Numbered from the stretch's first letter, positions 1-9,973 are shown. The stretch: 64,000 nucleotides of DNA from Natrinema sp. HArc-T2 (GCF_041821085.1 NZ_JBGUAZ010000004.1:310001-374000); one strand, 5' to 3'. Numbers and translations: made by a program. Notes: a model not told the origin generated them from the sequence alone.

Positions 1-776
1 CGATCCGGAAAGACGACATTCAGGAGTTCAAGGATGCAGGCGGATTCAACAACGACTGGGAGCTGACCTACGCCGCTGCACTCTACGTGCTGGCAGCCGA
101 GGAAGGGTACAGCGAGTCACTCGAGACGTTCACCGACGAGATCGCCGCTGCGGGCGGCGGCCTCGAGGCAGCCGAAACCGTCGTCCGCGAGGCGATCGGT
201 GCCCAGGCAACCCAGCGCGTGACCGACCGCTGGGACCACGAGCGGCTCCGCGATGTCTTTCAGCAGTTGTATCTCGGCGACGAACTCTATCGCGGGCTCG
301 AGGACGGCGAACCCGATCTCGACCGGGAGACGCCGGGGTTCATCCACGACGAACCGGTGTTGCTCGAGGCCGACGCCCGAGATCGGCTGCTCGAGGGATA
401 CGACGTGGGCGTGCTCACTGGACGACCGGAAGCCGAAGCCGAGATCGCCTTAGAGCGAGTCGGGCTCGACGATGCGATCCCGGTCGACCGTCGCTTCACG
501 ATGGACGACTGGGAGGAGGGGAAACCACACCCGAAAGCGTTGACGATCCTCGCGGAGCGGTTCGACGCGGCCAGCGTCGCGTTTGTCGGTGACACGTTAG
601 ACGACGTTCGGACGGCGGTCAACGCGAGCGAGACCGATTCCGCCCGCGAGTATCACGGGATCGGCGTCCTGACTGGCGGGCTGACCGGCGAAGAGGGACG
701 CCGGAAATACGAGCGCGAAGGGGCAACAGCAGTGCTCGAATCGGTCAACGCGGTTCCCGGCTGGCTCGAGTCGTAG
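1..776 (+). CDS. HAD-superfamily phosphatase, 5' end outside window
   Basis: The reading frame is open from base 3, so the gene starts before the window; an internal ATG-less start would leave only the C-terminal part. HAD motif II (VLTGRP), motif III lysine (KPHPKAL) and the motif IV acidic pair (FVGDTLDDV) are visible in order; motif I with the nucleophilic Asp must lie upstream. The family is the TIGR01548-like haloarchaeal HAD phosphatases, which hydrolyse phosphate esters in the cytoplasm; the substrate is not evident. The next gene is convergent. Confidence 0.85.
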   Translation, partial: IRKDDIQEFKDAGGFNNDWELTYAAALYVLAAEEGYSESLETFTDEIAAAGGGLEAAETVVREAIGAQATQRVTDRWDHERLRDVFQQLYLGDELYRGLEDGEPDLDRETPGFIHDEPVLLEADARDRLLEGYDVGVLTGRPEAEAEIALERVGLDDAIPVDRRFTMDDWEEGKPHPKALTILAERFDAASVAFVGDTLDDVRTAVNASETDSAREYHGIGVLTGGLTGEEGRRKYEREGATAVLESVNAVPGWLES

Positions 777-827
777 GCCCGATGCGAGCAGTCACGCACG
801 TCCGAGTGCGGAGTTGCTCCGACGGCA

Positions 828-1385
828 TCACGCGGATGGCTCGTCGAATCGGTGGCACGACTCGAACCGCTCGTCCGTCAGGTAGACGCTCCCGTCCCGA
901 ACGGTGACGGCGATAGCATCGAGCGCGTCACCGCGACACGGGCCTGCCGTACAGATGCCATCACCGCACTCGAACCGCGCGCCGTGTTTGTGACACACCA
1001 GCTGCTCGTCGTGGACGATCGCGCCGGAACCCGGATCGAGTCGAACCTCGGGTTTGTGTGGACACGAGTTTCGCCATGCGGACACATCGTCACCCACGCG
1101 TCGGAGGATCAGCTCCGTTCCCCGATTGCCTGATCTGGCCTCACACCTGAGCGTCCCGTCCGAGGGAACGTCCGCGAGCGGGGCGACGTAACGGGGGTTG
1201 TCGCACTCGGTTCGTTCGTCCACAGATGGGGCGCTGGCACCGTCGTCTGCCGTCCCGTCGCCGCCACCGTCGATACTGAATCGAAACGTCGCGTCGTCGG
1301 TAGAGACGTCGCCCTCGTCGCCGTAGACCCGAACCGACGTCGATTCGTCGCTTCCCTCTAGCGTTACCCGGACGGAATCAGTCAT
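828..1385 (-). CDS. Rieske [2Fe-2S] domain protein
   Basis: About 185 residues. The C-terminal half is a Rieske domain with both cluster-binding boxes: CPHKPE near residue 107 and CHKHG about 20 residues later, the CxH / CxxH spacing that coordinates a [2Fe-2S] centre. The N-terminal 65 residues are acidic and poorly conserved in character, without a membrane anchor, so this looks like a soluble Rieske-type ferredoxin and not a cytochrome-complex subunit. An ATG at 1385 is preferred to the GTG at 1391, which adds only two residues. The electron partner is unknown. Confidence 0.85.
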   Translation of the reverse strand: MTDSVRVTLEGSDESTSVRVYGDEGDVSTDDATFRFSIDGGGDGTADDGASAPSVDERTECDNPRYVAPLADVPSDGTLRCEARSGNRGTELILRRVGDDVSAWRNSCPHKPEVRLDPGSGAIVHDEQLVCHKHGARFECGDGICTAGPCRGDALDAIAVTVRDGSVYLTDERFESCHRFDEPSA

Positions 1386-1518
1386 ACCCACCCATTTTTG
1401 GCCAGCCTAAAAATACGTTCCGCCTCCGGGCGCTGATCGACAGGAGTTGTGCAAGCAGACTGGTTCGACTTTCGAAGCTGCGCGGTACTCCTTTCCCGTA
1501 GCCGAGCGAAGGGACGGT

Positions 1519-1767
1519 ATGGACGACGCTGAAGTCACCGTCGACGTCGAGGTCGAAGTCGAAGTGGATTCCAACGAACTCGAGATCGAGGTCGGAGACG
1601 AACGCGAGTTCGAGGCCGAGCTCGAGGCCAGCGGGCTGACGATCGAAGTCGAAGCGACGGTCGAAGTCGAAGGTGAAGCGGACGAAGAATTCGAGGAGGC
1701 CGACGAAGAGGAGGACGAAGAAGAAAGTAAAGACGAGGAGGAAGAAACGGACGAGGACGACGAGTAA
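1519..1767 (+). CDS. Small highly acidic protein, function unknown
   Basis: 82 residues starting at ATG 1519. The first 55 residues alternate Val/Glu/Asp in a beta-strand-like pattern (VTVDVEVEVEVD, LTIEVEATVEVE); the last 25 are nearly all Glu/Asp with some Lys and Ser. There are no cysteines and no hydrophobic segment. It lies free between the Rieske gene (divergent) and the acyl-CoA synthetase. The frame upstream of 1519 is also open to 1447, but that extension has different composition. It could be a salt-adapted chaperone-like or nucleic-acid-mimic protein; this is only a guess. Confidence 0.55.
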   Translation: MDDAEVTVDVEVEVEVDSNELEIEVGDEREFEAELEASGLTIEVEATVEVEGEADEEFEEADEEEDEEESKDEEEETDEDDE

Positions 1768-1866
1768 ATCGGGACATCGCGCTCGCTTCTGTCTGCGATC
1801 CCCCGGTCCACTTCGAGGTTCGCGCATGTCGAAAAAGGCTATGTGCTGGCACCGGTACGCCACCGC

Positions 1867-3525
1867 ATGACCTGGACGGTAATGCCGACGTTCAACGAGT
1901 ACGAGACGGCCCGCGAGGAATTTTCGTGGGAACTTCCCGACGAGTACAATCCCGCCGTCGATTTCCTTCGGAAACACGAGGACACGAGTCGAACGGCGCT
2001 GCGATACGAACATCCCAGTAGTGGCCTCGAGACCTACTCCTTCGACGACCTCGACGAGCAATCGGATCGCTTCGCCGCCGCGCTGGCTGACCTCGGCGTT
2101 ACGGCTGGCGACCGCGTGGGCGTCGTCGTCCCGCAGAAGCCACAGAACCCGCTGACCCACCTCGCGAACTGGAAACTCGGTGCGGTGTCGGTGCCGCTGA
2201 CTGTCCTCTTCGGGCGCGACGCCTTGCAGTACCGGCTCGAAGACAGCGAGGCCACAGCGGTCGTCGTCGACCCGAGCGTCCGCGAAACGATCGACGAGAT
2301 CCGCGACGACTGTCCGGCACTCGAGCATGTCATCGAACTCGGCGACGCCGATGCGGTCGCGGGCGAGGCACACGCCTTCGACGAGCTCGTCGCCGCCTAC
2401 GAGCCGGGGATCGACGTCTACGACGCGACGCCCGAGACGCCGACGGCGATCATGTATACCAGCGGCTCGACGGGGCCACCGAAAGGGGTCCGCCACAGTC
2501 ACGCGCTCTGGCTCGGACGAGCCGCCGCGGCGTACAACTACTTCGATCAGGGGCTCGCGGAGGGCGAGGCCACGCTGTGGACTCCGGCGGACTGGGCCTG
2601 GGGTGCAGCCCTCGGTGGCACCCTCTTTGCGGCGTGGCACCACGGCTGTACGACCGTCGGCTGGCCTCGCGACGGGTTCGATCCCCACGAGGTCTACGAC
2701 CTGCTCGAGCGCCACGACGTAACGAAGGCGTTCATGCCGCCGACCGCGCTTCGGATGCTGATGGGCGTCGACGACCCCGAAGCTCGCTTTGATCTCTCGC
2801 TCGAGACCTTCGCCTCGGCCGGCGAGCCGCTCACCTCGGAGGTCGTCGAGTGGGTCGACGCGACGTTCGAGGACGTCGCGATCAACGAGTTCTACGGCCA
2901 GACGGAACTCAACCTCGTCGTTGGCAACTCCGAGACCTGGTTCGACACGCGACCGGGCAGCATGGGCAAGCCCTTCCCCGGCTACGAGGTTGCGGTGCTC
3001 GATCCCGAGACCCACGAGCGCAAAGAGCGTGGCGAGACCGGCGAACTGGCGATCAAACCGGGCGATCGCCGTGTCTTCTTCGATGAGTATCACGGGCTGC
3101 CCGAGAAGACGGCGAACAAACAGACCGAGGAGGGGTGGTTCCTGACCGATGACCTCGTCGAGCGCGACGAGGATGGCTACCTCTGGTTCGTCTCGCGGGC
3201 CGATGACGTGATCCTCACCAGTGGCTACCGCGTCGGACCGATGGAAGTCGAGGACGCCATACTTACACACGAAGCCATCGAGCAGGCTGGCGTCGTCGGT
3301 GTTCCCGACGACACGCGTGGTGAGGCGATCAAAGCGTTCGTCAAGCCCGCACACGACGAGTACGATCCCGACGGCCTTCGCGAAGAGATCCGTGCCCTCG
3401 TCCGCGACCGATTGGCCGAATACGAGTATCCCCAGCACATCGCGTTCGTCGAAACGCTGCCGACCACGACGACGGGGAAGATCCGACGGCGCTCCCTGCG
3501 CGAGCGCGAGGGAATCGACGAGTAG
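1867..3525 (+). CDS. Acyl-CoA synthetase (AMP-forming)
   Basis: 552 residues, the usual length of the ANL superfamily. It activates a carboxylate with ATP to the acyl-adenylate and transfers it to CoA. Visible signatures are the P-loop-like YTSGSTGPPKG, the YGQTE motif (A5), the A7-type DD region (LTDDLVERDEDGYLWFVSR), the hinge GYRVGPMEVE and the catalytic lysine in TTTGKIRRR near the C-terminus. Sequence style matches medium-chain/acetyl-type synthetases of haloarchaea; chain-length preference cannot be read. Start: ATG 1867 follows an A-rich TATA-like stretch near 1830; ATG 1882 is the alternative. Confidence 0.9.
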   Translation: MTWTVMPTFNEYETAREEFSWELPDEYNPAVDFLRKHEDTSRTALRYEHPSSGLETYSFDDLDEQSDRFAAALADLGVTAGDRVGVVVPQKPQNPLTHLANWKLGAVSVPLTVLFGRDALQYRLEDSEATAVVVDPSVRETIDEIRDDCPALEHVIELGDADAVAGEAHAFDELVAAYEPGIDVYDATPETPTAIMYTSGSTGPPKGVRHSHALWLGRAAAAYNYFDQGLAEGEATLWTPADWAWGAALGGTLFAAWHHGCTTVGWPRDGFDPHEVYDLLERHDVTKAFMPPTALRMLMGVDDPEARFDLSLETFASAGEPLTSEVVEWVDATFEDVAINEFYGQTELNLVVGNSETWFDTRPGSMGKPFPGYEVAVLDPETHERKERGETGELAIKPGDRRVFFDEYHGLPEKTANKQTEEGWFLTDDLVERDEDGYLWFVSRADDVILTSGYRVGPMEVEDAILTHEAIEQAGVVGVPDDTRGEAIKAFVKPAHDEYDPDGLREEIRALVRDRLAEYEYPQHIAFVETLPTTTTGKIRRRSLREREGIDE

Positions 3526-3638
3526 CCGGACATCCCGGACCAGAGCCGGCCACGAGGAAGGCTCGAGCTGATCGAATCCGGTGCGTCGCTTGTTCGCGCC
3601 GGCAGCCCGCTTATCGGGATCGATCCCGAGTGTCCGGT

Positions 3639-4454
3639 ATGGAAATTCGGAACCCGGAGTCCGCGGAGGCCGAACGGATTCGTGAGGTCGTCGACAGTTC
3701 GATGACGACCTCGTTCAGGCTCAGTCCGGGACAGATCGACGGGCTGGTCGGCGACCAGTTCGCGGACGAGGCGATCGCTGACAAACGCGAAGACGAGCAG
3801 ATTCTGCTACAGGTGGCCGAAACCGGCGCGGAAATCGAGGAAACGACCATCACCGGATTCGTCGAAGGACGGCTCGAGGACGGCTGGGGCGAGGTCAGGT
3901 GGCTGTTCGTCGATCCCGAACACCGAGGGAAAGGCATCGGAACGGAGCTGTACGAGACAGCGACCGAGACCCTCCGTGACCGTGGGGCCGACCACGTCTG
4001 TGTCTCTGTTCTCGAGGCCAACACGGAGGGCCACGACTTCGTCGAACGGTTCGACCTCGAGCACGACGGCGACCGGCGTGTCGAGATCGCCGACGAGTCA
4101 GTCGTCAACTACGTCTACACGAATCCGGACGTCGACGCGAACCTCCCTGATTCGACGGCAGAAGACGCAGCGGACGAGGAGTTCCCCGAAACAGAGCGCG
4201 TCGACGGCCAGCTGACGACGACCGACGACGGAACGACAGTGTTTATCAACCGCGACGAGAAGGAGTCAGGGACCGCAGCGCCGTTTTTCACAACCTACGA
4301 GGACGACGGCTATACCGAACAGTACGGCTTCTACTGTGCGAACTGTGGCTCGCTCGGTATTTCGATGGACAACATGGATCGCCTCGAGTGTAGCGACTGT
4401 GGGAACTCCCACGCGGAGCGGTCCACGGAATCGTACGACGACTCGTACCTCTAG
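3639..4454 (+). CDS. GNAT acetyltransferase with C-terminal zinc ribbon (DUF5816-like)
   Basis: 271 residues. Residues 1-150 form a GNAT N-acetyltransferase with the acetyl-CoA loop HRGKGIGTELY (motif A, R/QxxGxG/A). After an acidic linker, residues ~195-265 carry CANCGSLG and CSDCGN, two CxxC pairs that should bind one zinc; this resembles the haloarchaeal DUF5816 domain. The acceptor is unknown; the zinc ribbon may recruit protein or nucleic acid. ATG 3639 is chosen over GTG 3630 because it directly starts the GNAT fold (MEIRNPE). Confidence 0.85.
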   Translation: MEIRNPESAEAERIREVVDSSMTTSFRLSPGQIDGLVGDQFADEAIADKREDEQILLQVAETGAEIEETTITGFVEGRLEDGWGEVRWLFVDPEHRGKGIGTELYETATETLRDRGADHVCVSVLEANTEGHDFVERFDLEHDGDRRVEIADESVVNYVYTNPDVDANLPDSTAEDAADEEFPETERVDGQLTTTDDGTTVFINRDEKESGTAAPFFTTYEDDGYTEQYGFYCANCGSLGISMDNMDRLECSDCGNSHAERSTESYDDSYL

Positions 4455-4573
4455 CTGTCGAGAGGAGCCCCCGGTCCTACGAGAGCGACACGGCCACCTC
4501 GAGGAACCGACATGGCGGAGCGAACACCTATACTTCGCGGTCGCGTAGCCGTCTTCACTGACTTTTCCCGCTG

Positions 4574-5032
4574 ATGAAACACATCGACTACGCGTACACG
4601 TTCGGCATCGACGAGTCGACGATCGAAGAGCGGCTGCAAACGGCCGAGACGGGCGTCCTCTCGCTTTCGAAAGGCGACGAGAGTTACGCCATCCCGCTGG
4701 CACACTACTACGACGGTGACGGACTCTACTTCCGGCTCGGCGTCACCGACGGGAGCCGAAAACAGAAATTCATCGAGGCTACCGAGACGGCGTGTTACGT
4801 GTGCTACGGAACGGAACCCACCGAGGACCCACACGAAATCGACTCCTGGAGCGTGATGATCACCGGCCAACTGTCCGAGGTACCGAAATCGGACCACGAC
4901 CGGTTCGACACGGCGGAAATCAACCGACAGTTCGCCCCCATCCGCGTCTTCGACGAGAACATCGACGAGATCGAGATCCGCATTTTCGAACTGGAAATCG
5001 ACACGATCACCGGTCGGACCACGTCGACGTAG
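4574..5032 (+). CDS. Pyridoxamine-5'-phosphate-oxidase-like split-barrel protein
   Basis: 152 residues, one split beta-barrel domain of the FMN/F420-binding type. The AIPLAHYYDGDGLYFRLG stretch is the family's strand-turn-strand core, followed by KQKFIEATETACYVCYG, the helix that packs against the cofactor phosphate in relatives. This group includes FMN oxidoreductases, F420-dependent reductases and haem-degrading homologues; the sequence does not decide between them. It is the first of three such genes in the window. Confidence 0.8.
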   Translation: MKHIDYAYTFGIDESTIEERLQTAETGVLSLSKGDESYAIPLAHYYDGDGLYFRLGVTDGSRKQKFIEATETACYVCYGTEPTEDPHEIDSWSVMITGQLSEVPKSDHDRFDTAEINRQFAPIRVFDENIDEIEIRIFELEIDTITGRTTST

Positions 5033-5048
5033 CCGCTCGTGTGGTCGC

Positions 5049-6308
5049 CTATGCGAGTAAGACGACGAGGAGTCCGGCTGCCGACACGGCACCGAGGCCA
5101 GCAGTCACGACGCGACCGAGTTCGTACGTCCCGATCACCCATGCGAGGCCAGCTTTCACGATGGTGTTCGCGATTGCGCCGATGACGATCCCCGTTGCAG
5201 CGACGTGGTTCGAGACCGTCCCGTCGGCTGCGAGCCTGCTCAACGTAAGCGTGATCGCGTCGACATCGGCGAGTCCGGAGACGAACGCGGTCGCGTAGAT
5301 TCCCGATTCACCGAGCAGGGAGTGTGCGGACTCGGAGACCAACAGAACCACTGCGAAGACGGCACCGAAAAACAGCGCCGGGCGCAACTGAAACGGGTTC
5401 GTGAGTTCGGTTTCGGCCTCCTCGTCCAGTTTCGTGGTCGCTCGCCAGTAGACGACGGCGGCGATGCCCGCGCCGAGGACCGTCATCACGGCCAGCGGAA
5501 CAGCGACGTATGGTAGCAGGTCCCGGTTGACGACGGCGACTTCAATGAGTGCCCGCGGAAACATGACGATTGACGCGACGATCGTCGAGAACGCACAGAT
5601 CTGATAGAGGGAGTGTTCCGCTTTCGTCCGTTCGGCCATCGACACCGTCGTCGCGGTCGAAGAGACGAACCCACCCAGGACACCCGTCAGTGCGATCCCC
5701 CGTTCCGTTCCGATCGTCCGACTCAGAACGTAGGCGACGAAGCTCAGCCCGGTGACGAACACGACCATAAGCCAGATGAACTGTGGATTGAGTCCGAACG
5801 CGACATCGAGTTCCCGATCGGGGAGGAGCGGAAAGACGACCAACACGACGAGGATGAACTTGATCGACGCGCGGCGTTCGGCCTCGTCGATCCGGTCGAC
5901 GAAGTCGTGAATGGTCCCCTTCGCAGAGAGCAAGACCGTGACCACACCGCCGACGACGACGGCCAGCACCGCGCCGCGTTCCGAATGGGTCGTCAGTGCT
6001 CCCAGGACGACGGTCAGTAACGCGGCCATCACCGTCGTCAGCCCGATATCGCCTTCGATCCAGATCTTCCCGAGATACGCCACCGTTAGCGGAATCACGA
6101 GCGTCCCGACTGCGATCGGGAGCAGCGTCGGAAAGAACGCCTGGACGAGCGCACCATAGAGCGCGAACAGCGGAAACGTGCGACTTCCAGCGAACGTGCC
6201 GCCCGACTCACTTTGTTCGCGCTCGAGCCCGATGAGCGCGCCGATCCCGAACGCGATCGCCACCCGAAACACGAGCAGTTGAAGCGGGGCAGCGACGGGA
6301 TCGACCAT
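5049..6308 (-). CDS. MgtC/SapB family membrane protein with DUF4010
   Basis: 419 residues, almost entirely hydrophobic with about 12 predicted membrane segments. The N-terminal 140 residues are MgtC/SapB-like (GIGALIGLEREQ, GSRTFPLFALYGAL); the rest is DUF4010, ending in AGLLVVLLA. MgtC proteins are linked to Mg2+ limitation and ATP synthase control in bacteria; long DUF4010 fusions are of unknown transport activity. Start ATG 6308 gives a typical short N-terminus before TM1. It heads a series of minus-strand membrane-protein genes, each with its own spacing. Confidence 0.85.
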   Translation of the reverse strand: MVDPVAAPLQLLVFRVAIAFGIGALIGLEREQSESGGTFAGSRTFPLFALYGALVQAFFPTLLPIAVGTLVIPLTVAYLGKIWIEGDIGLTTVMAALLTVVLGALTTHSERGAVLAVVVGGVVTVLLSAKGTIHDFVDRIDEAERRASIKFILVVLVVFPLLPDRELDVAFGLNPQFIWLMVVFVTGLSFVAYVLSRTIGTERGIALTGVLGGFVSSTATTVSMAERTKAEHSLYQICAFSTIVASIVMFPRALIEVAVVNRDLLPYVAVPLAVMTVLGAGIAAVVYWRATTKLDEEAETELTNPFQLRPALFFGAVFAVVLLVSESAHSLLGESGIYATAFVSGLADVDAITLTLSRLAADGTVSNHVAATGIVIGAIANTIVKAGLAWVIGTYELGRVVTAGLGAVSAAGLLVVLLA

Positions 6309-6567
6309 GTCGCTGTGCTTCGTGGGTGAGTTCCGTCAAGCTTCGGGACTCTTCGGTGTGAGAACACCAGTGACTGTGATCGTGTTCATATCTCATCTGT
6401 CCGTGGCATCGATTTCGATACGTCCGTGATCGATGGATGCCTGGTCGACGCGGGTGTCCGACCCCACGGCAGTCCGCCAAATGCGTATTATGGGCCGACT
6501 GAACGATGTGAATAAGAAACGCGAAAGCGCCCCGACGAGTGAGTTGGGTTCACAACCTGAGTCGGCG

Positions 6568-7008
6568 CTACTTCGCAAAGATGGTATCTGCCGTCGCCGC
6601 GCCGACGACGCTGAAAACCGAGCCGACGCTGACAGCCTTGAACGTCGTCTCCACGAGTTGACTGGTTTCCTTAGTCTCGAGGAAGGTCTCGGGCGCCCCG
6701 AATAGCAACGCAAGGACGGTGACCGAGCCGAACGTGACGATCATCAGTGAAATAAAGCGGATTGGAATTCCGGCGACCTCCTGTTCGTCGTCGGCGTCGC
6801 GGGTCGCGTCCGCCTTGTACAGCGCCGCGTAGCCGATCGCGAAGACGATGGTCACGATCACGAACGCCTGCAGGATGTGCATGTTCCTCGCAAGCGTCCA
6901 GACTTCTTCAGTGACCACGAACGGACCTGCAAGCAGGAACCCACCGACCATCTGCTGGGCCGAGTCCGCAAGCCGGAACTGCTGGGGGCGGCGCGGCCGG
7001 AGTCTCAT
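6568..7008 (-). CDS. DUF2391-family membrane protein
   Basis: 146 residues with four hydrophobic segments: around residues 20-34 (QQMVGGFLLAGPFVVTEEVW), 48-63, 85-105 and 122-142. The pattern and the phrase FLLAGPFVVTEEVW fit the DUF2391/TIGR02587 family of putative integral membrane proteins of unknown function. It is monocistronic, with 97 bases to the next upstream gene. Confidence 0.75.
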   Translation of the reverse strand: MRLRPRRPQQFRLADSAQQMVGGFLLAGPFVVTEEVWTLARNMHILQAFVIVTIVFAIGYAALYKADATRDADDEQEVAGIPIRFISLMIVTFGSVTVLALLFGAPETFLETKETSQLVETTFKAVSVGSVFSVVGAATADTIFAK

Positions 7009-7105
7009 AGCAGGTGATTATTCCGGACCGACAAAACGCTCTCGCTCGAGCATCACTGGTCGCTCGAGGCCGTCAGTGACGAGCACGATCGGACTGGCTG
7101 CGACA

Positions 7106-7861
7106 TCAGACGAACAGCAACAGCGCGGCGTAGCCCGCCGCGCCGACGGCGAACGCCCAGAACCGACTCTCGCGATCGGGCGGCAACTCCTCTTTGATCA
7201 CATTAAGAATGATCCCGCCGGAGAGAAACGGGACGAATACTGCCACGAGGAGCTCGACGTTCTCGAGGGTGTAGCCAGCGCCGGCGCCGGCGATCACCGC
7301 CGCCGCGAGCAGCCACCGGCCACGACGGTGGTACGTCCGACCGTGATGTGCGCGGAGGCCGTCGTCGGTGACGAGGAAGTGTAGCGCCATCGCCACCGAA
7401 AACAGGAGCAGACTCCCGAGTTCGCGGTCCCACAGCAGGTAGCCGACGATCGCATTGTAGGCGGCGAAGGAACTGACGTGAATCCAGAAGATGCCGTCGC
7501 CGGCTTGCCCGGTTCCATCCGGGTCGGCGTTCGACCGGCGGGCGAGTTGCTCGAGGCCGTAGAAGGTAGCGAAGCCGAACAGCGCGATCAGATAACCGTG
7601 GTGTTCGGCGAAGGCGGTCGGATCCCCGTATTCCGCGAGTGTCGCTGCAGCGTCCCCGACGTCCGGCAGGAGATGGACGAAGACGTACGCGACCGAAACG
7701 CCGCCGGCGATCGACAGCCACCGGCTCCGAGGGACCCGACCGCTGACGCCGAGTCGACCGGCGAAGAGATGGGGCAGCGTCAAGACGACTGCAGCAGCGA
7801 CGACGACCGCGATGTCAGAGCGCGGCGCACCGATCGAGAGCATCGATGGTGGGTGTTCCAT
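7106..7861 (-). CDS. ZIP-like multi-pass membrane protein
   Basis: 251 residues from ATG 7861 (a GTG two codons upstream is possible). About eight membrane segments. Residues in HLLPDVGDAA, HFLVTDDGLRAHH and NVIKEELPPDRESRF recall the metal-binding helices and the final EE-containing helix of ZIP metal permeases, but the canonical HSxxEG motif is absent. A transporter for divalent cations is plausible but not proven; no partner gene is adjacent. Confidence 0.65.
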   Translation of the reverse strand: MEHPPSMLSIGAPRSDIAVVVAAAVVLTLPHLFAGRLGVSGRVPRSRWLSIAGGVSVAYVFVHLLPDVGDAAATLAEYGDPTAFAEHHGYLIALFGFATFYGLEQLARRSNADPDGTGQAGDGIFWIHVSSFAAYNAIVGYLLWDRELGSLLLFSVAMALHFLVTDDGLRAHHGRTYHRRGRWLLAAAVIAGAGAGYTLENVELLVAVFVPFLSGGIILNVIKEELPPDRESRFWAFAVGAAGYAALLLFV

Positions 7862-7891
7862 CCCCACGGTTGTCGATCTGTGGCCGGCACA

Positions 7892-9250
7892 TCAGTCGTC
7901 GACGCCGTGCGGACGCTCCTCGCCGGTCGGTATTGCATCGCTGACCGTCCCCGCTGTCCGCCGGACGAGCCGACCGAACGATCGCCGGCGGCTGACGAAC
8001 AGCGCCGTCCCGAGCACGACATAAAGGACGCTGTACGCGAGCAACAGGTCGGTACTCGAGACCGGGAGTGAGACGAGTTCGCGGATGATGAGAAACTCGA
8101 GGACGACCTGAGAGAAGAACAACCCGAGCAAGACGAGCGCTTCCCGGACGGAGATTTCGAACCGAAGCAACAGCCCGATCGCGAAAAACGACTGGGCGGC
8201 GGTCAGCCAGATCTCCGCGGACTGCTTGAAGTCGAACGCGAGGACGCCGTAGCGGCCAAGCGCGAGCGAGTGGACGACGACGAGGGTGCCGATGAGCAGC
8301 GTCCACTGGTTGAGCTTCGACGAGATGAGTGCGTTGAAACCCGCCGTCGACCGCGCCTTGTTCACCAGATAGACGACGACGATGAGTTCCGGCGACTCCG
8401 AAGCCAGCGGCGCGATCCACTGGATCATGAAAAAGGAGGGGATGCCGACGCTCTGCCCGAGTTCCTCGAGGCCGTGCGCGAAGGGTTCGACGGCGGTGAA
8501 GATCATCGCGCCCGAGTAGGCAAACAGCAAAAAGACGGTGGCGGTGCGGCGAGGCCGCGAAAACCGCTGTAGGTACGCCGGCACGCCGACGTGTTGGGTC
8601 TCGGGTTCGGCCTCGCCGCGGAGGATCACCGCGATGTAGCAGACGTACAGGCCGACCAGAAACAGCATGTCGAAGATGTCGATTCCGCCGTTAAACGGGA
8701 CGAAAAACGCCCAGAGCGTCGCGGCGAGTAAGAACACGATCTCGAGGCCGATGTCGCGGTCGAGGGAGACGACGTCGGCCAGAAAGCCGGGCCGTCGTTC
8801 GACGGCGGGATCGGTCGACGCACCCCGGCGAAAGATCGTAAAGAGGGCGATGCCGGCCCAGCCGATCCCGATGAGGATGCGGTTCGCGCCGGTCATGTTG
8901 GCGACGGCCAGATTGCCGGCTTCGATCCCGCGTTCGGTGCCCGCGAACTGGCCCGCGTTCCACGCATACAGGGCGTCGACGGCGTACTCGGGGGCGACCG
9001 CGAGGACGGCCAGCACCGCGATCGCGAACGCTCGCGGGACGTCCTTCTCGGCGGTTTCGGCCGCCCACGCGAGCAGAAACGACGCTCCGAGGACGGCGAG
9101 GCCGGAGACGATCACCGTTCCGAGCGTTGGCAGGGTTCGAAGCGCTGCCGGCGCGAACTGGGGCAGGAGATCCGTCGCACCCCAGACGGCGACCCAGGGG
9201 AGCGTCAGTGCGAGCGCAGCCGAAATCGCGCCGAGCGCTTGTCGTCTCAT
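7892..9250 (-). CDS. CaCA-family sodium/calcium-type exchanger
   Basis: 452 residues with ten to eleven membrane segments arranged as two halves. The two alpha repeats are clear: APEYAVDALYAWNAG followed by GNLAVANMTGANRILIG in the first, and PLASESPELIVVVYLV followed by ALISSKLNQWTLLIG in the second; the acidic residue of each (E in APE, E in SPE) is the ion ligand in this family. It should exchange Ca2+ or another cation for Na+ or H+ across the cytoplasmic membrane. Only 30 bases separate it from the downstream ZIP-like gene, so the two may be cotranscribed. Confidence 0.88.
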   Translation of the reverse strand: MRRQALGAISAALALTLPWVAVWGATDLLPQFAPAALRTLPTLGTVIVSGLAVLGASFLLAWAAETAEKDVPRAFAIAVLAVLAVAPEYAVDALYAWNAGQFAGTERGIEAGNLAVANMTGANRILIGIGWAGIALFTIFRRGASTDPAVERRPGFLADVVSLDRDIGLEIVFLLAATLWAFFVPFNGGIDIFDMLFLVGLYVCYIAVILRGEAEPETQHVGVPAYLQRFSRPRRTATVFLLFAYSGAMIFTAVEPFAHGLEELGQSVGIPSFFMIQWIAPLASESPELIVVVYLVNKARSTAGFNALISSKLNQWTLLIGTLVVVHSLALGRYGVLAFDFKQSAEIWLTAAQSFFAIGLLLRFEISVREALVLLGLFFSQVVLEFLIIRELVSLPVSSTDLLLAYSVLYVVLGTALFVSRRRSFGRLVRRTAGTVSDAIPTGEERPHGVDD

Positions 9251-9307
9251 AGAATCGTCTTAAACCGCGTATTGATAAGTCGTCCGTGGCAGTGGCCGTC
9301 GTGCCTG

Positions 9308-9973
9308 CTACTGCTGTGGCCCGCGTTCCTCGAAGGGCTGGACGACCACGAATCCCTCCGATCCCGTAAACTCGAGCTGGTAGGTCTCATCAGAGGACTG
9401 GCCGATCATATTCGAGAGCGCGCTGTCGACGTGGCTGCCGGGCGTCGTCTCGCTCCAGGCGACGGTCGCACTGGGGTCAGTGCGAACCGGCGGGCGCAAG
9501 ACCAGCGGCTCGCCGTGGGTCGTGATCGCGACGCTGCCGGGTCCCTCGAGGAAGACGTTCGTCATACCGCCGGCCGAAAAGCCCGCGATGCTCTTGATCG
9601 TCCGGATTTCGTAGTTCACGCTCGACTCGAACGCGAGGACGTCGTTGCCGTTGACCGAAATCGACTGGCCGGCATCCAGCTCGAGGAGTTGAATCTTCTT
9701 TTCCTGATCTGCCAGATAGAGGTGGCCGGTGCCGGTCGCCTCCATCACCGGCGTTCCCTCTCCCGTCGCTTTCTCCTTGAGGAAGCCCGTAATGCCGCCT
9801 TCGGCAGACGATTTTCCCGTGAACGAGACGTCCCCGTCGTAGGCGATCATCGATCCGGCTTTTGCCATGACGGTTCCGTCGAGGTCGATATCGAGCAGCG
9901 TCGAGTTCTCGAGTTGAAACGTCTCGCCGCCAGCTTTCGGTTCGTTTGCAGTGACAAATTCGTCGACGTTCAT
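9308..9973 (-). CDS. AIM24 family protein
   Basis: 221 residues with the AIM24/TRAP-like beta-helix repeat pattern: short Gly-rich strands such as TVMAKAGSMIAYDGDVSFTG, HLYLADQEKKIQLLEL and NVFLEGPGSVAITTHG. The family is widespread in bacteria, archaea and mitochondria; its molecular role is not established. The protein has no signal peptide or membrane segment. The C-terminus is a short polar tail (EERGPQQ). Confidence 0.85.
   Translation of the reverse strand: MNVDEFVTANEPKAGGETFQLENSTLLDIDLDGTVMAKAGSMIAYDGDVSFTGKSSAEGGITGFLKEKATGEGTPVMEATGTGHLYLADQEKKIQLLELDAGQSISVNGNDVLAFESSVNYEIRTIKSIAGFSAGGMTNVFLEGPGSVAITTHGEPLVLRPPVRTDPSATVAWSETTPGSHVDSALSNMIGQSSDETYQLEFTGSEGFVVVQPFEERGPQQ

Noticed and set aside
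1378-3438. 686-residue open frame on the minus strand
   Set aside because: It is the antisense shadow of the acyl-CoA synthetase; its composition is Arg/Val/Asp-rich without any domain, and the plus-strand gene has all ANL motifs.
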